Counted from the stretch's first letter, positions 1 through 8,477 are shown. The stretch is DNA of 34,475 bases from Methylohalobius sp. (GCA_026415315.1 JAOAHI010000017.1:1-34475), one strand, 5' to 3'. Translations and numbers: made by a program. The notes: a model not told the origin generated them from the sequence alone.

Positions 1-1
1 C

Positions 2-46
2 CCTAAGACTGTAGAGGAAGTTGAGGCCTTGATGGGGGGAAGATGA
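2..46 (+). CDS. pepP: Xaa-Pro aminopeptidase, C-terminal end only (partial)
   Basis: Only the last 14 codons are in the window, reading PKTVEEVEALMGGR and then TGA at 44-46. The ending resembles the KKPEEIEALM tail that I recall for gammaproteobacterial PepP, a manganese-dependent aminopeptidase that removes an N-terminal residue preceding proline. The TGA overlaps the ubiH ATG (ATGA at 43-46), the pattern of translationally coupled pepP-ubiH operons. The fragment carries no catalytic residue, so the call rests on the tail and the neighbour alone. Confidence 0.6.
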   Translation, partial: PKTVEEVEALMGGR

Positions 47-1230
47 AGACCTGCGACGTATTGATCGTCGGCGGTGGCTTGACAGGAGCAAGTCTAGCTT
101 TAGCACTGGCTGAGTTGGGTCTGAACATCAGCCTCGCCGAGGCTGTCTCGGTGAGAGAGCGCTGTGACTCTTCCGGTGGCGAACGTGCTTTAGCCTTAGC
201 TAAGGGGTCAGTGGGGATTTTTTCCCGCCTGGGGATTTGGCCAAACCTTTGTGAGCGGGCAACGCCGATCCGCCACATTCACATATCCGACCGCGGGCAC
301 TTTGGCAAGACCCGCCTGAACGCCTCGGATCTGGGCGTGGACGCCTTCGGTCAAGTCTTGCTGGCTAAGGATTTGGAGCGAGTGCTGGCTGAGGCTTGTG
401 CAAAGAAAGGAATCGAAATCCTTTGTCCGGCCCGATTGATCAAACTTGAGGTTAGATTTAATGCGGTGGAAGCCAGTTTGATCCAAAATGGACAGCGGCT
501 GATCCGACGCGCACGTCTTCTGGTGGCAGCCGATGGTGGCAAATCTCAAGTGCGCCGCTGGGTTGGTATTGGTCAGACGACACACGACTACGGACAAACC
601 GCGGTCATTGGGACTGTGTACCCCGAAAGTCCGAAGCTTTTCACCGCTTTTGAGCGGTTTACCGCCACTGGTCCTTTGGCTCTTTTGCCTTTGCCCCGGG
701 GCCGCAGCGCTTTGATTTGGACTCTTCCCCATAAAGAGGCTTGCTCCATCCAAGCTATGCCTTTAAAACAGTTTGAACAACATCTGCAAGAAGCTTTCGG
801 CTGGAAGCTTGGACGTTTGCACTTGGATTCGCCACTTTATGGTTTTCCCCTGCGTCTCATTCGCGCTGAGCGCTTGTTTGCCGAGCGCGTTGCTTTAGTG
901 GGAAATGCTGCCCATCAACTTCACCCTGTGGCCGGGCAAGGACTTAACTTAGGTCTGAGGGACGTTGCCGTTTTGGCTCGGTTGTTGGTAAAACATCTCA
1001 AGCGTGGAGGTGATCCAGGAGCGTTCACCGTGCTGGAGCGCTATGCCAAGTTGCGCTCTTACGATCATGATCGCATCATCGGCTTTAGTCATGCTTTGGC
1101 TTTATGGTTTACCCCTACCGTATTGCCTTTGGTTTTGACTCGCAATCTTGGCCTTTTGGCGTTGGATCTGTGGCCTTTGGGCAAGCGGTTGTTGGTCGAA
1201 CAGGCGATGGGGGAAATGGACCTGGGTTAA
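43..1230 (+). CDS. ubiH: UbiH-type FAD-dependent hydroxylase of ubiquinone biosynthesis
   Basis: This is a 395-residue flavoprotein monooxygenase of the UbiH/UbiI/UbiF family. UbiH hydroxylates the aromatic ring of the polyprenyl ubiquinone precursor using FAD, NAD(P)H and O2 at the inner membrane. Visible motifs are the N-terminal dinucleotide site GGGLTG (residues 10-15), the DG motif at 164-165, and the FAD/ribose motif GNAAHQLHPVAGQG (287-300). The HQLHPVAGQGLNLGLRD form fits UbiH better than UbiI or UbiF. The ATG at 43 follows a GGGGGGA ribosome site and overlaps the stop of the pepP fragment. The second hydroxylase gene (ubiI) often found next is absent; instead the gene converges on a minus-strand gene after a 77-base gap. 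Confidence 0.9.
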   Translation: MKTCDVLIVGGGLTGASLALALAELGLNISLAEAVSVRERCDSSGGERALALAKGSVGIFSRLGIWPNLCERATPIRHIHISDRGHFGKTRLNASDLGVDAFGQVLLAKDLERVLAEACAKKGIEILCPARLIKLEVRFNAVEASLIQNGQRLIRRARLLVAADGGKSQVRRWVGIGQTTHDYGQTAVIGTVYPESPKLFTAFERFTATGPLALLPLPRGRSALIWTLPHKEACSIQAMPLKQFEQHLQEAFGWKLGRLHLDSPLYGFPLRLIRAERLFAERVALVGNAAHQLHPVAGQGLNLGLRDVAVLARLLVKHLKRGGDPGAFTVLERYAKLRSYDHDRIIGFSHALALWFTPTVLPLVLTRNLGLLALDLWPLGKRLLVEQAMGEMDLG

Positions 1231-1307
1231 ATCTACAGTCGGCGGATGGTTTTGATCCGCTTCCGATTGATCCCCACGCAGATTACAGCGAGGGGCAGAG
1301 AAGCCCA

Positions 1308-1700
1308 TCAGCCTATCGTAGTCCCTGTCCAAGGAGGAGCATCGCTGGCTGGAAAGCTCTCTTCCAAAGCCTCATTGATTTTGCTCTCACATTTCTGAGC
1401 ATCGGCGGAAAGCTCCGCCGCCAGGGCCTCAAAATCTGCCGCCTCTATGGCTGGCCAGATCTCGCTGTGGGCTATTCCCAGCGAACGCGCTGCTATCGCT
1501 ACCTTCATAGCTGTGGCGTTATCGGGAGCTTCTACGAGGTAAAGCAGGTCGTAAGGACCAAGCAAGGCATGGCAACTTGTTAAGGTAGCAGCGGGGACTA
1601 TATCTTGCAGTTTGTGCTGAAGCTTGCGGACTAGCTCGCCTAGTTCGGAGGGACAGATCAAGATTTTGGATTCAATGCGGCAGGCCATGAAGTATTTCAT
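1308..1700 (-). CDS. GYD-domain protein with a C-terminal SFPASD-type tail
   Basis: This is a 130-residue protein of unknown function. Residues 1-85 resemble the GYD family, a ferredoxin-like alpha/beta fold related to Lrp/AsnC ligand-sensing domains. The core GPYDLLYLVEAPDNATAM (48-65) is followed by the usual helix and strand. Residues 108-124 contain INEALEESFPASDAPPW, close to the DxALExSFPASDPPSW motif seen in many small proteobacterial proteins of unknown role. The gene starts 15 bases after cysI and is probably cotranscribed with cysJI, so a link to sulfite reduction or siroheme metabolism is possible but only inferred. It lacks transmembrane segments and a signal peptide. Confidence 0.75.
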   Translation of the reverse strand: MKYFMACRIESKILICPSELGELVRKLQHKLQDIVPAATLTSCHALLGPYDLLYLVEAPDNATAMKVAIAARSLGIAHSEIWPAIEAADFEALAAELSADAQKCESKINEALEESFPASDAPPWTGTTIG

Positions 1701-1715
1701 CGTCTGTTCCTCTGC

Positions 1716-3428
1716 TTATCCATTGCTTTGATTTAAGGTGAGGACGGTTTGTGGCTCGCGCCACCCAATCCGGGCCAAAAAATCGCCAAAGCTCTCTCCG
1801 TTTCGACGCTCATTAGCATATTGCTGCAAGCACTGAGCAAGTACAGCAAATATCCTATTTTCGTCGATGTTTTCCAAGTGCAGGACAGCCAGCCGTTCGC
1901 CACTTGGGCTGCCACCCAGATACAAGTTGTATTTACCCGGAGAGCGGCCACTTAGACCAATTTCGGCCAAATAAGGGCGAGCACAGCCGTTGGGGCAACC
2001 GCTGATGCGTACAGTGATCGCTTCGTTGTCTAGACCGAGAGAAGCCAAAAGCTGTTCAAAGCGCTCCATAAACTTAGGAAAATAGCGCTCCGCTTCAGCC
2101 ATAGCTAGATTGCAGGTGGGAAGGGCTACACAAGCCAGCGAGGCGCGGCGTGAAGGAGAGCTTGAGTCGACAAGTCCTAAGTCAGAGAACTGCTGCCGCA
2201 TGCGCGGTAAGTCTTGTTCCTCGATTCCGGCCAGGATTAAATTCTGGTTGCAAGTTAGGCAAAAATAGCCGTTAAATTCCTGGGCTAAGGCGCGCAGGGC
2301 ACACATAAGCTCTCCCTTGACCCGACCGCATTCGATGTAAAGTCCATAGTGCCATTTACCGTCTTCCCCTTGAACCCAGCCAAAAGGATCTGTTCGGCGG
2401 GTAAAAGCAAAAGGGCGTGTAGGCTCTAGCTTCCATCCTAGGCGCTGTTCAAGCTCACCTATAAACCACTCTTGGCCGTGGACGTCCAGAGTATATTTGA
2501 GGCGGGCGCGCGAGCGATTTTGGCGATTGCCAAAATCACGTTGGATCGAGACTACTTTCTCGGCTACCTGAATCGCTTGTTCCAGCGTGCAGAAGCCGAT
2601 CACCTCTCCCAACTTCGGGTAGGTTGAGAGATCACCGTCGGTTCGACCCATACCTCCCCCGACCGAGACGTTGAAGCCGGCTAACTTTCCCCCCTCGACG
2701 ATGGCTATGAAACCTAGGTCGTGGGCGAACACGTCCACGTCGTTGTCGGGGGGAACAGCCAAGGCGATCTTGAATTTGCGCGGCAAGTAAGTCGTGCCAT
2801 AAATTGGTTCCTCTTCGTTTTTCGGGCCCTCTGCTAATTTCTCGCCATTCAGCCAAATCTCAAAATACGCTCGGGTTCGGGGCAAAAGATGGGCGCTTAG
2901 GTCTTTAGCCAGTTGCCAGACGGCTTGGTGTACGGCGGAGCGGAATGGGTTAGCGGTGGCGATCACATTGCGGTTGACGTCCCCGCAGGCGGCAATACTG
3001 TCTAGATGGATTAGGCGTAAGGCCTGGATAAGAGGTTTTAGGTTCCACTTTAAAACGCCGTGAAACTGGAAGGTTTGGCGAGTAGTCAGGCGCAAAGTGC
3101 CATTGCCGTAGCGTCTGGCTAATTCATCCAGCCTAAGCCATTGCTTGGGAGTGACTACCCCACCGGGTAGGCGCAGGCGGACCATAAATTCGTAGGCTGG
3201 TTCTAAACGCTTTTGGCGGCGTTCCTGGCGTAGGTCTCGATTTTCTTCCTGATAAATGCCATGAAATTTCAACAGCTGACGATCGGCTTCCTCAGGTAGG
3301 CCAGCGGTGATCCTGTCTTCAAGCCCTTGATCAATGGTACCCCTCAGCCCCCGGCTCTCATGTTTAATTCTCTCGTTAGGATGAAGTTTTTCTAAGGGTT
3401 GGGAAAGGTCGGCGTCGCGTTTGAGCAT
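1716..3428 (-). CDS. cysI: Sulfite reductase (NADPH) hemoprotein, beta subunit
   Basis: This 570-residue protein matches the usual length of CysI, the siroheme/4Fe-4S subunit that reduces sulfite to sulfide with six electrons supplied by CysJ in cytoplasmic sulfate assimilation. The cluster ligands are plain: CVALPTC gives Cys433 and Cys439, and SGCPNGC gives Cys478 and Cys482, with Cys482 also the siroheme bridge. These positions nearly coincide with the E. coli enzyme. Two ferredoxin-like/siroheme repeats are recognisable, including the TRQTFQFHG and GGMGRTDGD segments. The ATG lies one base after the cysJ TGA, so the two genes form a tight operon and are expected to be cotranslated. No key residue is missing. 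Confidence 0.97.
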   Translation of the reverse strand: MLKRDADLSQPLEKLHPNERIKHESRGLRGTIDQGLEDRITAGLPEEADRQLLKFHGIYQEENRDLRQERRQKRLEPAYEFMVRLRLPGGVVTPKQWLRLDELARRYGNGTLRLTTRQTFQFHGVLKWNLKPLIQALRLIHLDSIAACGDVNRNVIATANPFRSAVHQAVWQLAKDLSAHLLPRTRAYFEIWLNGEKLAEGPKNEEEPIYGTTYLPRKFKIALAVPPDNDVDVFAHDLGFIAIVEGGKLAGFNVSVGGGMGRTDGDLSTYPKLGEVIGFCTLEQAIQVAEKVVSIQRDFGNRQNRSRARLKYTLDVHGQEWFIGELEQRLGWKLEPTRPFAFTRRTDPFGWVQGEDGKWHYGLYIECGRVKGELMCALRALAQEFNGYFCLTCNQNLILAGIEEQDLPRMRQQFSDLGLVDSSSPSRRASLACVALPTCNLAMAEAERYFPKFMERFEQLLASLGLDNEAITVRISGCPNGCARPYLAEIGLSGRSPGKYNLYLGGSPSGERLAVLHLENIDENRIFAVLAQCLQQYANERRNGESFGDFLARIGWREPQTVLTLNQSNG

Positions 3429-3429
3429 A

Positions 3430-5205
3430 TCAGTACACGTCTTTGAGATAACGCTTTTCTTGCTGAAGCCTTTTGATGTACTCCTCGGCTTGCTCGCGGG
3501 AGCACTTTGCTGCCTGTTGCACCACTTGGATTAAGGCCCTGTGTACGTCCGGAGCCATTCGGCTAGCATCGCCACAGACGTAAAAATAGGCGCCGTCCTC
3601 CAGCCAGGCATACAGTTCGCGTGCTTGCTCGATCATCCGGTGTTGAACGTATATTTTCTCCGGGCCGTCGCGTGAGAATGCCACTTCCATGCGGGTTAGA
3701 ACGCCGTTCTTAAGCCATTTCTGCCACTCCACTTGGTAAAGAAAATCGCTGCGGAAGCGCCGCTCGCCGAAAAACAACCAATTTTTACCTCTGGCTCCTG
3801 AAGCCTCCCGTTCTTGCAGAAACGCCCGAAACGGGGCCACTCCTGTGCCTGGACCAACCATGATGATAGGAGTGTTTGGGTCTTTGGGTAAACGAAAGTG
3901 CTTATTCGCTTCGATGTAAATAGGAATTCGATCTCCTACCTTGACGCGCTCGGCAAGATAGCTCGATGCTGTTCCTTGGCGCAGTTTTTCATTCACTTGG
4001 TACTCTACCACCGCCACCAACAGATGGATTTCGTCTGGATACGCCGCTTGGCTGGAGGCAATGGAATACAGCCTAGGCTGCATAGGTCTCAAGCAGGAGA
4101 GAAAGTCCTGAGCACTAAGGCCGGGGACTGGAAACTGGTGCACCAAGTCGATAACCCAGCGCCCACGGGTAAATTCCATGAGCTCACGGCGGTTTTCTGG
4201 CAGGCTTAACCGTTTCAACTCAGGATCCAGGCTGAGTTTAGCGTAGTTTTCAACAAAGGTGGGAGTCAAACACGCGATTTCATAGCCAGTTCGCAGGACC
4301 TCGCTTAAAGGGATTGCCCCTTTTGGGGTCTCCACCAACTCACTTGGAGAAAAGCCAAGCGCGTCGAGCAACTCGTCCACCCACTGTGGGGCGTTGCTCG
4401 GCAAGACGGCCACAGCATCGCCAGGCTCGTAACTTAGCCCGGATCCTTCGATAGATAACTCCAGATGATGAGTTTTTTTCTCGGAATCGCGTCCATTGAG
4501 GTTGATGTTCTCAAACACTAAAGCGGCAAACGGATACTGACGGTCATAACGAGAGGTCGGAGCCGGCCGAGTTTTAAATTGGGTTGTTGAGAGGATGGGT
4601 TGTTGATCCAGGAGCGCGGCCAGTTTTGCCGTCACCGCAGCCATCCACTCTTCCGCTGGTTTTTCATAGTCTACGTCGCAATCCTGGCGCGGCTGAATTC
4701 TCTCCCCTCCTAATGCTTCTAGGCGCCCGTCTATGACTTTGCCGGCCTGACAGAAAAACTCGTAGCTTGAATCGCCAAGCGCTAGGACAGAGAACTTGAG
4801 GCCGTCGAGCCTGGGTGCTTTAATTGAATGGAGGAAATCGAAAAACCCTTCGGCAGGCGCCGGCGGATCCCCTTCGCCATGGGTGCTAGTAATAACCAGT
4901 AGGAATTTTTCTTGTTTAAGCTGGCGCACATCGTAGTCTGCCATGTCCACTGTTTTGGACCTAAACCCGCGGTCGATAAGGAGTTGGCACAACTTTTCGG
5001 CTAAAGCTTGGCAATGGCCAGTTTCGGTGCCGTACAGAACGGTGATTAACGGCGCTCGGGTTGGTGCTTGAAGCGCCTCTTGACGGGCCAACCCGGCCAG
5101 GTAACCGCTAACCCACAGCCGTTGGTCGGAAGACAAAGTGGCGATGAGGCGCTCGAGAAGCTCAGTTTGTTCAGGGGTTAAAGGACAATAGGGTGATCCG
5201 GTCAT
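3430..5205 (-). CDS. cysJ: Sulfite reductase (NADPH) flavoprotein, alpha subunit
   Basis: This 591-residue protein is CysJ, the diflavin reductase that passes electrons from NADPH through FAD and FMN to CysI. The order of domains is an N-terminal helical segment, an FMN-binding flavodoxin domain starting near residue 57 (LYGTETG, then THGEGDPP), a connecting region, an FAD-binding domain with the RLYSIASS motif, and a C-terminal NADPH domain with GPGTGVAPFRAFLQER and YVCGDASRMA. It ends KRYLKDVY, the usual aromatic-ended tail of this family. It is the first gene of a cysJ-cysI-GYD operon. The upstream 83 bases are very AT-rich and hold the likely promoter. Confidence 0.97.
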   Translation of the reverse strand: MTGSPYCPLTPEQTELLERLIATLSSDQRLWVSGYLAGLARQEALQAPTRAPLITVLYGTETGHCQALAEKLCQLLIDRGFRSKTVDMADYDVRQLKQEKFLLVITSTHGEGDPPAPAEGFFDFLHSIKAPRLDGLKFSVLALGDSSYEFFCQAGKVIDGRLEALGGERIQPRQDCDVDYEKPAEEWMAAVTAKLAALLDQQPILSTTQFKTRPAPTSRYDRQYPFAALVFENINLNGRDSEKKTHHLELSIEGSGLSYEPGDAVAVLPSNAPQWVDELLDALGFSPSELVETPKGAIPLSEVLRTGYEIACLTPTFVENYAKLSLDPELKRLSLPENRRELMEFTRGRWVIDLVHQFPVPGLSAQDFLSCLRPMQPRLYSIASSQAAYPDEIHLLVAVVEYQVNEKLRQGTASSYLAERVKVGDRIPIYIEANKHFRLPKDPNTPIIMVGPGTGVAPFRAFLQEREASGARGKNWLFFGERRFRSDFLYQVEWQKWLKNGVLTRMEVAFSRDGPEKIYVQHRMIEQARELYAWLEDGAYFYVCGDASRMAPDVHRALIQVVQQAAKCSREQAEEYIKRLQQEKRYLKDVY

Positions 5206-5241
5206 GAGTTTTTCTTACATCTATTCCCGCCGGGCAGGCAA

Positions 5242-5270
5242 AGTATAAAATTTGCTGTTAAATAACTGAA
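5242..5270 (-). promoter_or_regulatory. Possible cysJIH-type promoter upstream of cysJ
   Basis: On the minus strand a TATACT -10-like hexamer (5242-5247) lies 17 bases after a poor -35 match, TTCAGT (5265-5270), with an AT-rich stretch upstream at 5271-5300. Weak -35 boxes are usual for promoters activated by the LysR-type regulator CysB. The position is right for the cysJ operon, but the match is modest and no CysB site can be recognised by eye. Confidence 0.25.
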
Positions 5271-5288
5271 AAGAATAAGTTTTTATTT

Positions 5289-6260
5289 TTATATAATTTT
5301 TGAATCTATAAGAGTTTTGGCGACCCGAATTCTGTCTTCGATAGAGGCTGGAACTTTGTCTAGGGCCTCGATTTTTTTGAGCCGCTGGTGCAATCCCGTA
5401 CGGTTGGCGATCTGGATGGCAAGACCTGGACGCGCGTTCATCTCCAACATTAAAGGACCTTTGCTTCGGTCCAGCACTATGTCCACACCGATATAACCCA
5501 AACCCACCAGGTCCGCGCAGGCTGCGCTCAAACGCAGGATGGTGTCCCAATGGGGAATTTTAAGCTTTGCGATTCCTCCTCCAGTATCGGGATGTTGCTC
5601 GAGCAGGGCCCCTTTCCAAGTCCCCGCTAACGTGCATCCACTTTTAAGGTCTATCCCTACCCCGATCGCTCCTTGGTGCAAATTAGCCCGGCCATCCGAG
5701 ATTCGCGTGGGCAGGCGGATCATAGCCATGACCGGAATTCCGCGGAAGACGATGGTACGGATGTCGGGGACACCTTGATAGCTGACATTTTGAAAGATGG
5801 GATCGAAATCGATGCGTTGTTCAATCAATATGCTGTCTGGAATTCCGCCCAAGCTGTATAAGCCGCTTAAGATATTAGAGAGGTGGAATTCAAACTCTTC
5901 TTTGCTGATCAAGGCGCCGCTGCTCTTGCGGTAGCCGCCTTTAACCTCTCCGGTGATCACTAAGATCCCTTCACCTCCACTGCCGCGGGTAGGTTTGACT
6001 ACGAAACCTTCGGGGTAACGACCAAGTTGCTCATGGAGCGCTGGAATTTGATACTGGGTTTCCACTACTCCATAGAGTTCCGGAACGGGTACACCGGCCG
6101 CCAGCGCCAACTGTTTGGTTTTTAACTTATCGTCCACTAAAGGGTACAGATGCCTGGGATTGTAGCGTAGGATATAGTCAGCGTTGCGCCGGTTCATGCT
6201 TAGGATGCCTAAGGCCAGGAGGCGGCGCCAAGGGAGGAGGCGGTCAAGGCGGGAGGTCAT
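5289..6260 (-). CDS. RimK-like ATP-grasp amidoligase (alpha-L-glutamate ligase-like)
   Basis: This is an ATP-grasp protein of 323 residues, of the type annotated as alpha-L-glutamate ligase-like protein. ATP-grasp enzymes of the RimK group join an amino acid to a carboxylate through an acyl-phosphate. The nucleotide-binding loop is VKPTRGSGGEG (about residues 88-98), and the Mg/ATP site is EMNARPG (about 273-279). The chosen start is the ATG at 6258-6260, which overlaps the TGA of the preceding 7TM gene (ATGA); a longer frame to 6296 has no advantage. The protease, 7TM/transglutaminase and ligase gene trio is a known conserved association, predicted to build and trim a peptide or amino-acid modification. 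The substrate is unknown. Confidence 0.88.
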   Translation of the reverse strand: MTSRLDRLLPWRRLLALGILSMNRRNADYILRYNPRHLYPLVDDKLKTKQLALAAGVPVPELYGVVETQYQIPALHEQLGRYPEGFVVKPTRGSGGEGILVITGEVKGGYRKSSGALISKEEFEFHLSNILSGLYSLGGIPDSILIEQRIDFDPIFQNVSYQGVPDIRTIVFRGIPVMAMIRLPTRISDGRANLHQGAIGVGIDLKSGCTLAGTWKGALLEQHPDTGGGIAKLKIPHWDTILRLSAACADLVGLGYIGVDIVLDRSKGPLMLEMNARPGLAIQIANRTGLHQRLKKIEALDKVPASIEDRIRVAKTLIDSKII

Positions 6261-7813
6261 TGATTGCCCTGGGAAAGAAAAGTCCGAAAACGCCACAGCT
6301 CAGTCAGTCGGTAGCCAGCATAACGCCCTAAAAGCAGCGTTAAAGCGAGAACGATCAATAAGAATTCAGGGAAAACAAAGATTACGTGTTGGAGCACGTC
6401 GTTTTTCATCAGCAAGAACGCCAGCACTGCGACCATCAAGCTTCCTAGACCTTGCTTTAATGCCTCCCCTGGCCCATGTTCCTCCCACAACAGAGCCATT
6501 CGCTCAACCGTCATCGTTAAGATGACCATAGGAAACAACGCTACCGAAAGCCCGCGCTCCAAGCCAAGTTTATGGCTGAGCAGGCTGATGAAAACCATCA
6601 AGATGATGACGATGATCAACACCGAGGCGAGCCTAGGCACCAAAAGTAGCTTGAGATATTCCAGATAAAACCTAAAACTCAATCCTAAAGCTACGACTGC
6701 GGTGAACAGCACCACTCCCCAGAGCAATTCGGTCTCGCGGAACGCTAGAGCGATGAGAATAGGCATAAAAGTGCCGAAGGTTCTGATTCCCACCACGTTG
6801 CGCAAAAACGCGATCAAAAGCGCCCCCACCGGAACCATGAGCAGCACCCGGTAAACGTGCTGGGTCTGAATCGGCAGACTGAACAAGGAAAACTCCATCA
6901 GGCCGGAATTCAATTTACGCGCGCGTTGCTCAGCGATGCGGACAGCCTCCTGAGTGTGGCGGCTGACGGCCAGATCGAGCTTGATGCTGTTGGCTCCCTC
7001 GCTCATGGCCACAGGTTCGTTGCCTATGGCCCAGATTAGGGCATTGTCAGGAACTCCGCTGGCTCCGCTTTGCGGATCGAACGTCACCCATTCTTCTCCG
7101 TTGTGCACTTGGAGCCAAGGCATAAGCTCACCGTGGCGCATTCCCTCCTGTAAGGTTAAAACTTGGATTAAACGCGAGGAAATCTTAGCACCGGCTAAAA
7201 GCTCTTGAATTTTTATTACTTTTTCGTGTGGCGTCTTGACGTCGCGCAGTAGGATTTGCACGTTGGCATCCTGGGAGGGTGCGAGCAGGCGAAGCAGCAG
7301 CTCACGAGTGAACGTGACCGTATCGGCCGATTTTTGGCGCACCTCGTCCAACAACGCGGCTATGGCTGGAGCGAGGTCGGGAGGATATTCCGGCTGCGCC
7401 GGCACGGCCGGAAGTTCACGCCGATTTTTTTTGTCCGCAGGTTTGGCCTCAGTTTTAGGCTCAGGGGGGCGCGTCAGCTGCAAGTGATAATAAAGAGCTT
7501 GGTCGCCTTTGGCTCGGCGTACCACCCACTCAGCGATGCGGTTGTGCTTCTCTTCATGGATGGTCAACCCGTATCGACCCGACACAAAGTCCTCATCTAA
7601 GATCAAAAATCCAGGAGGGGCTTTGGGCAGGATAAGGCGAACTTTGACCGGCTTGTTTTTCGCTTTGAAAGATAGCCTCGCCTCCACGCTCCAGACCTCT
7701 ATTTCTTCGGAAGGCAAAAGCGGTAGTCCCAGCCGCACGACTTTATAGGCACCTAAGGTAAGGGCGATGGCTACCAAAATTAGAGCCAGAAGGTTGAGAT
7801 GCAAGTTTTTCAA
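6257..7813 (-). CDS. Inactive transglutaminase-like domain fused to seven transmembrane helices
   Basis: This 518-residue membrane protein has one N-terminal membrane segment (about residues 5-25), a long periplasmic portion, and a C-terminal block of about seven hydrophobic helices from roughly residue 320 to 505. The periplasmic region around residues 150-290 looks like a transglutaminase fold with a segment LMPWLQVHNGEEWVTFDP. The catalytic Cys of active transglutaminases is not evident, matching the family name 'inactive transglutaminase fused to 7 transmembrane helices'. It overlaps the ATP-grasp ligase by four bases and follows the retropepsin-like protease by 20 bases. A role as membrane receptor or scaffold for the ligase and protease is inference. 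Confidence 0.88.
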   Translation of the reverse strand: MKNLHLNLLALILVAIALTLGAYKVVRLGLPLLPSEEIEVWSVEARLSFKAKNKPVKVRLILPKAPPGFLILDEDFVSGRYGLTIHEEKHNRIAEWVVRRAKGDQALYYHLQLTRPPEPKTEAKPADKKNRRELPAVPAQPEYPPDLAPAIAALLDEVRQKSADTVTFTRELLLRLLAPSQDANVQILLRDVKTPHEKVIKIQELLAGAKISSRLIQVLTLQEGMRHGELMPWLQVHNGEEWVTFDPQSGASGVPDNALIWAIGNEPVAMSEGANSIKLDLAVSRHTQEAVRIAEQRARKLNSGLMEFSLFSLPIQTQHVYRVLLMVPVGALLIAFLRNVVGIRTFGTFMPILIALAFRETELLWGVVLFTAVVALGLSFRFYLEYLKLLLVPRLASVLIIVIILMVFISLLSHKLGLERGLSVALFPMVILTMTVERMALLWEEHGPGEALKQGLGSLMVAVLAFLLMKNDVLQHVIFVFPEFLLIVLALTLLLGRYAGYRLTELWRFRTFLSQGNQ

Positions 7814-7833
7814 TCCGCGTCCTTACTTGTTTG

Positions 7834-8472
7834 CTAGTTTGGGTTGGATGGTTGCAGCGATTTAGCTAAGGCCTTGCAGCGTCGGGGGTCTAAGTCGAGG
7901 GTATACGTAGTGCTTGCGTCGACTAAGATTTTTTCCTGTTGCAGCAGGCGGCGGCCTAAAAGCACTGGGTAGTTGAAGCGCCCTCGGTCGATCAGGCTGA
8001 ATTCAGCATTGATCATGCGGTTTCCCAGACAAACGTCTAGAGTTACTACCGGGCGTTCCTGATGGGCGGCGGTATGGCGTTTGATTTTTACATCCCGAAG
8101 CAAGGGTCGCTCGACGGTTAAAGTTTTGCTTTTGTGGCGTGGATTGAAGGTCTTAAATCGCACCCAATCTTGGCCGTCCCGCTTGAAGTACTCGATGTCG
8201 ACCGCGTGCAGAGAGGAGGTTTTAGCCCCTGTATCCAACTTTCCTTTAAGGGTGAGCTCCCAGGGTTCGAGTATTACCCATTCCACCCAACCGGCGATCA
8301 GGCGGCTTTGAGTGGAGCACCAGGCTAGGGTTCCAAACAACAGTCCAATTAAGAGCAAGCTGGATCTAAAGAGTGCGTCCAAGAGCAATTCTCCCTTATC
8401 GGCTGAGAGGGTCAGTAAGTTACCACAGCTTAGCTTTTTTCTGTATGACTTTGAATGTTCCACGTGGAACAT
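7834..8472 (-). CDS. Retropepsin-like protease of the 'ATP-dependent zinc protease'/RimB family
   Basis: The longest frame encodes 212 residues. The family is often labelled ATP-dependent zinc protease, but the visible active-site-like motif is the aspartyl-protease DTGA (residues 80-83 in LKGKLDTGAKTSSLHA), followed by the usual VLLGRRLL near the end. A hydrophobic segment (residues 34-50) before the domain suggests a membrane anchor or signal peptide. The ATG at 8470-8472 lies inside a parS palindrome, so the first residues MFHVEH simply translate that DNA site, and no ribosome site precedes it. A TTG at 8380-8382, eight bases after AAGGGAG, gives a 182-residue protein beginning just before the hydrophobic segment and may be the true start. 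The gene precedes the 7TM and ligase genes. Confidence 0.85.
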   Translation of the reverse strand: MFHVEHSKSYRKKLSCGNLLTLSADKGELLLDALFRSSLLLIGLLFGTLAWCSTQSRLIAGWVEWVILEPWELTLKGKLDTGAKTSSLHAVDIEYFKRDGQDWVRFKTFNPRHKSKTLTVERPLLRDVKIKRHTAAHQERPVVTLDVCLGNRMINAEFSLIDRGRFNYPVLLGRRLLQQEKILVDASTTYTLDLDPRRCKALAKSLQPSNPN

Positions 8473-8477
8473 TCAAA
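8450..8477. promoter_or_regulatory. parS centromere-like site (ParB binding)
   Basis: A 16-base palindrome TGTTCCACGTGGAACA at 8456-8471 matches the bacterial chromosomal parS consensus (TGTTNCACGTGNAACA type) exactly. The symmetry extends to a perfect 28-base palindrome over 8450-8477. It covers the mpl stop codon and the first annotated codons of the protease gene. parS sites load ParB for chromosome segregation and usually lie near the replication origin, which fits the presence of gyrB 5 kb away. No parA or parB is in the window. Confidence 0.9.

Noticed and set aside
208-753. Long minus-strand frame opposite ubiH
   Set aside because: The plus-strand frame has full UbiH motifs; the antisense frame has no recognisable domain or start signal.
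1241-1259. GCGGAT/ATCCGC hairpin between ubiH and the GYD gene
   Set aside because: Six base pairs without a T run on either strand; not enough to call a terminator.
5221-5550. Open frame of 109 codons on the minus strand inside the ATP-grasp gene and its 3' flank
   Set aside because: It is a shifted-frame shadow of the ligase gene, with arginine-rich composition and no ribosome site.
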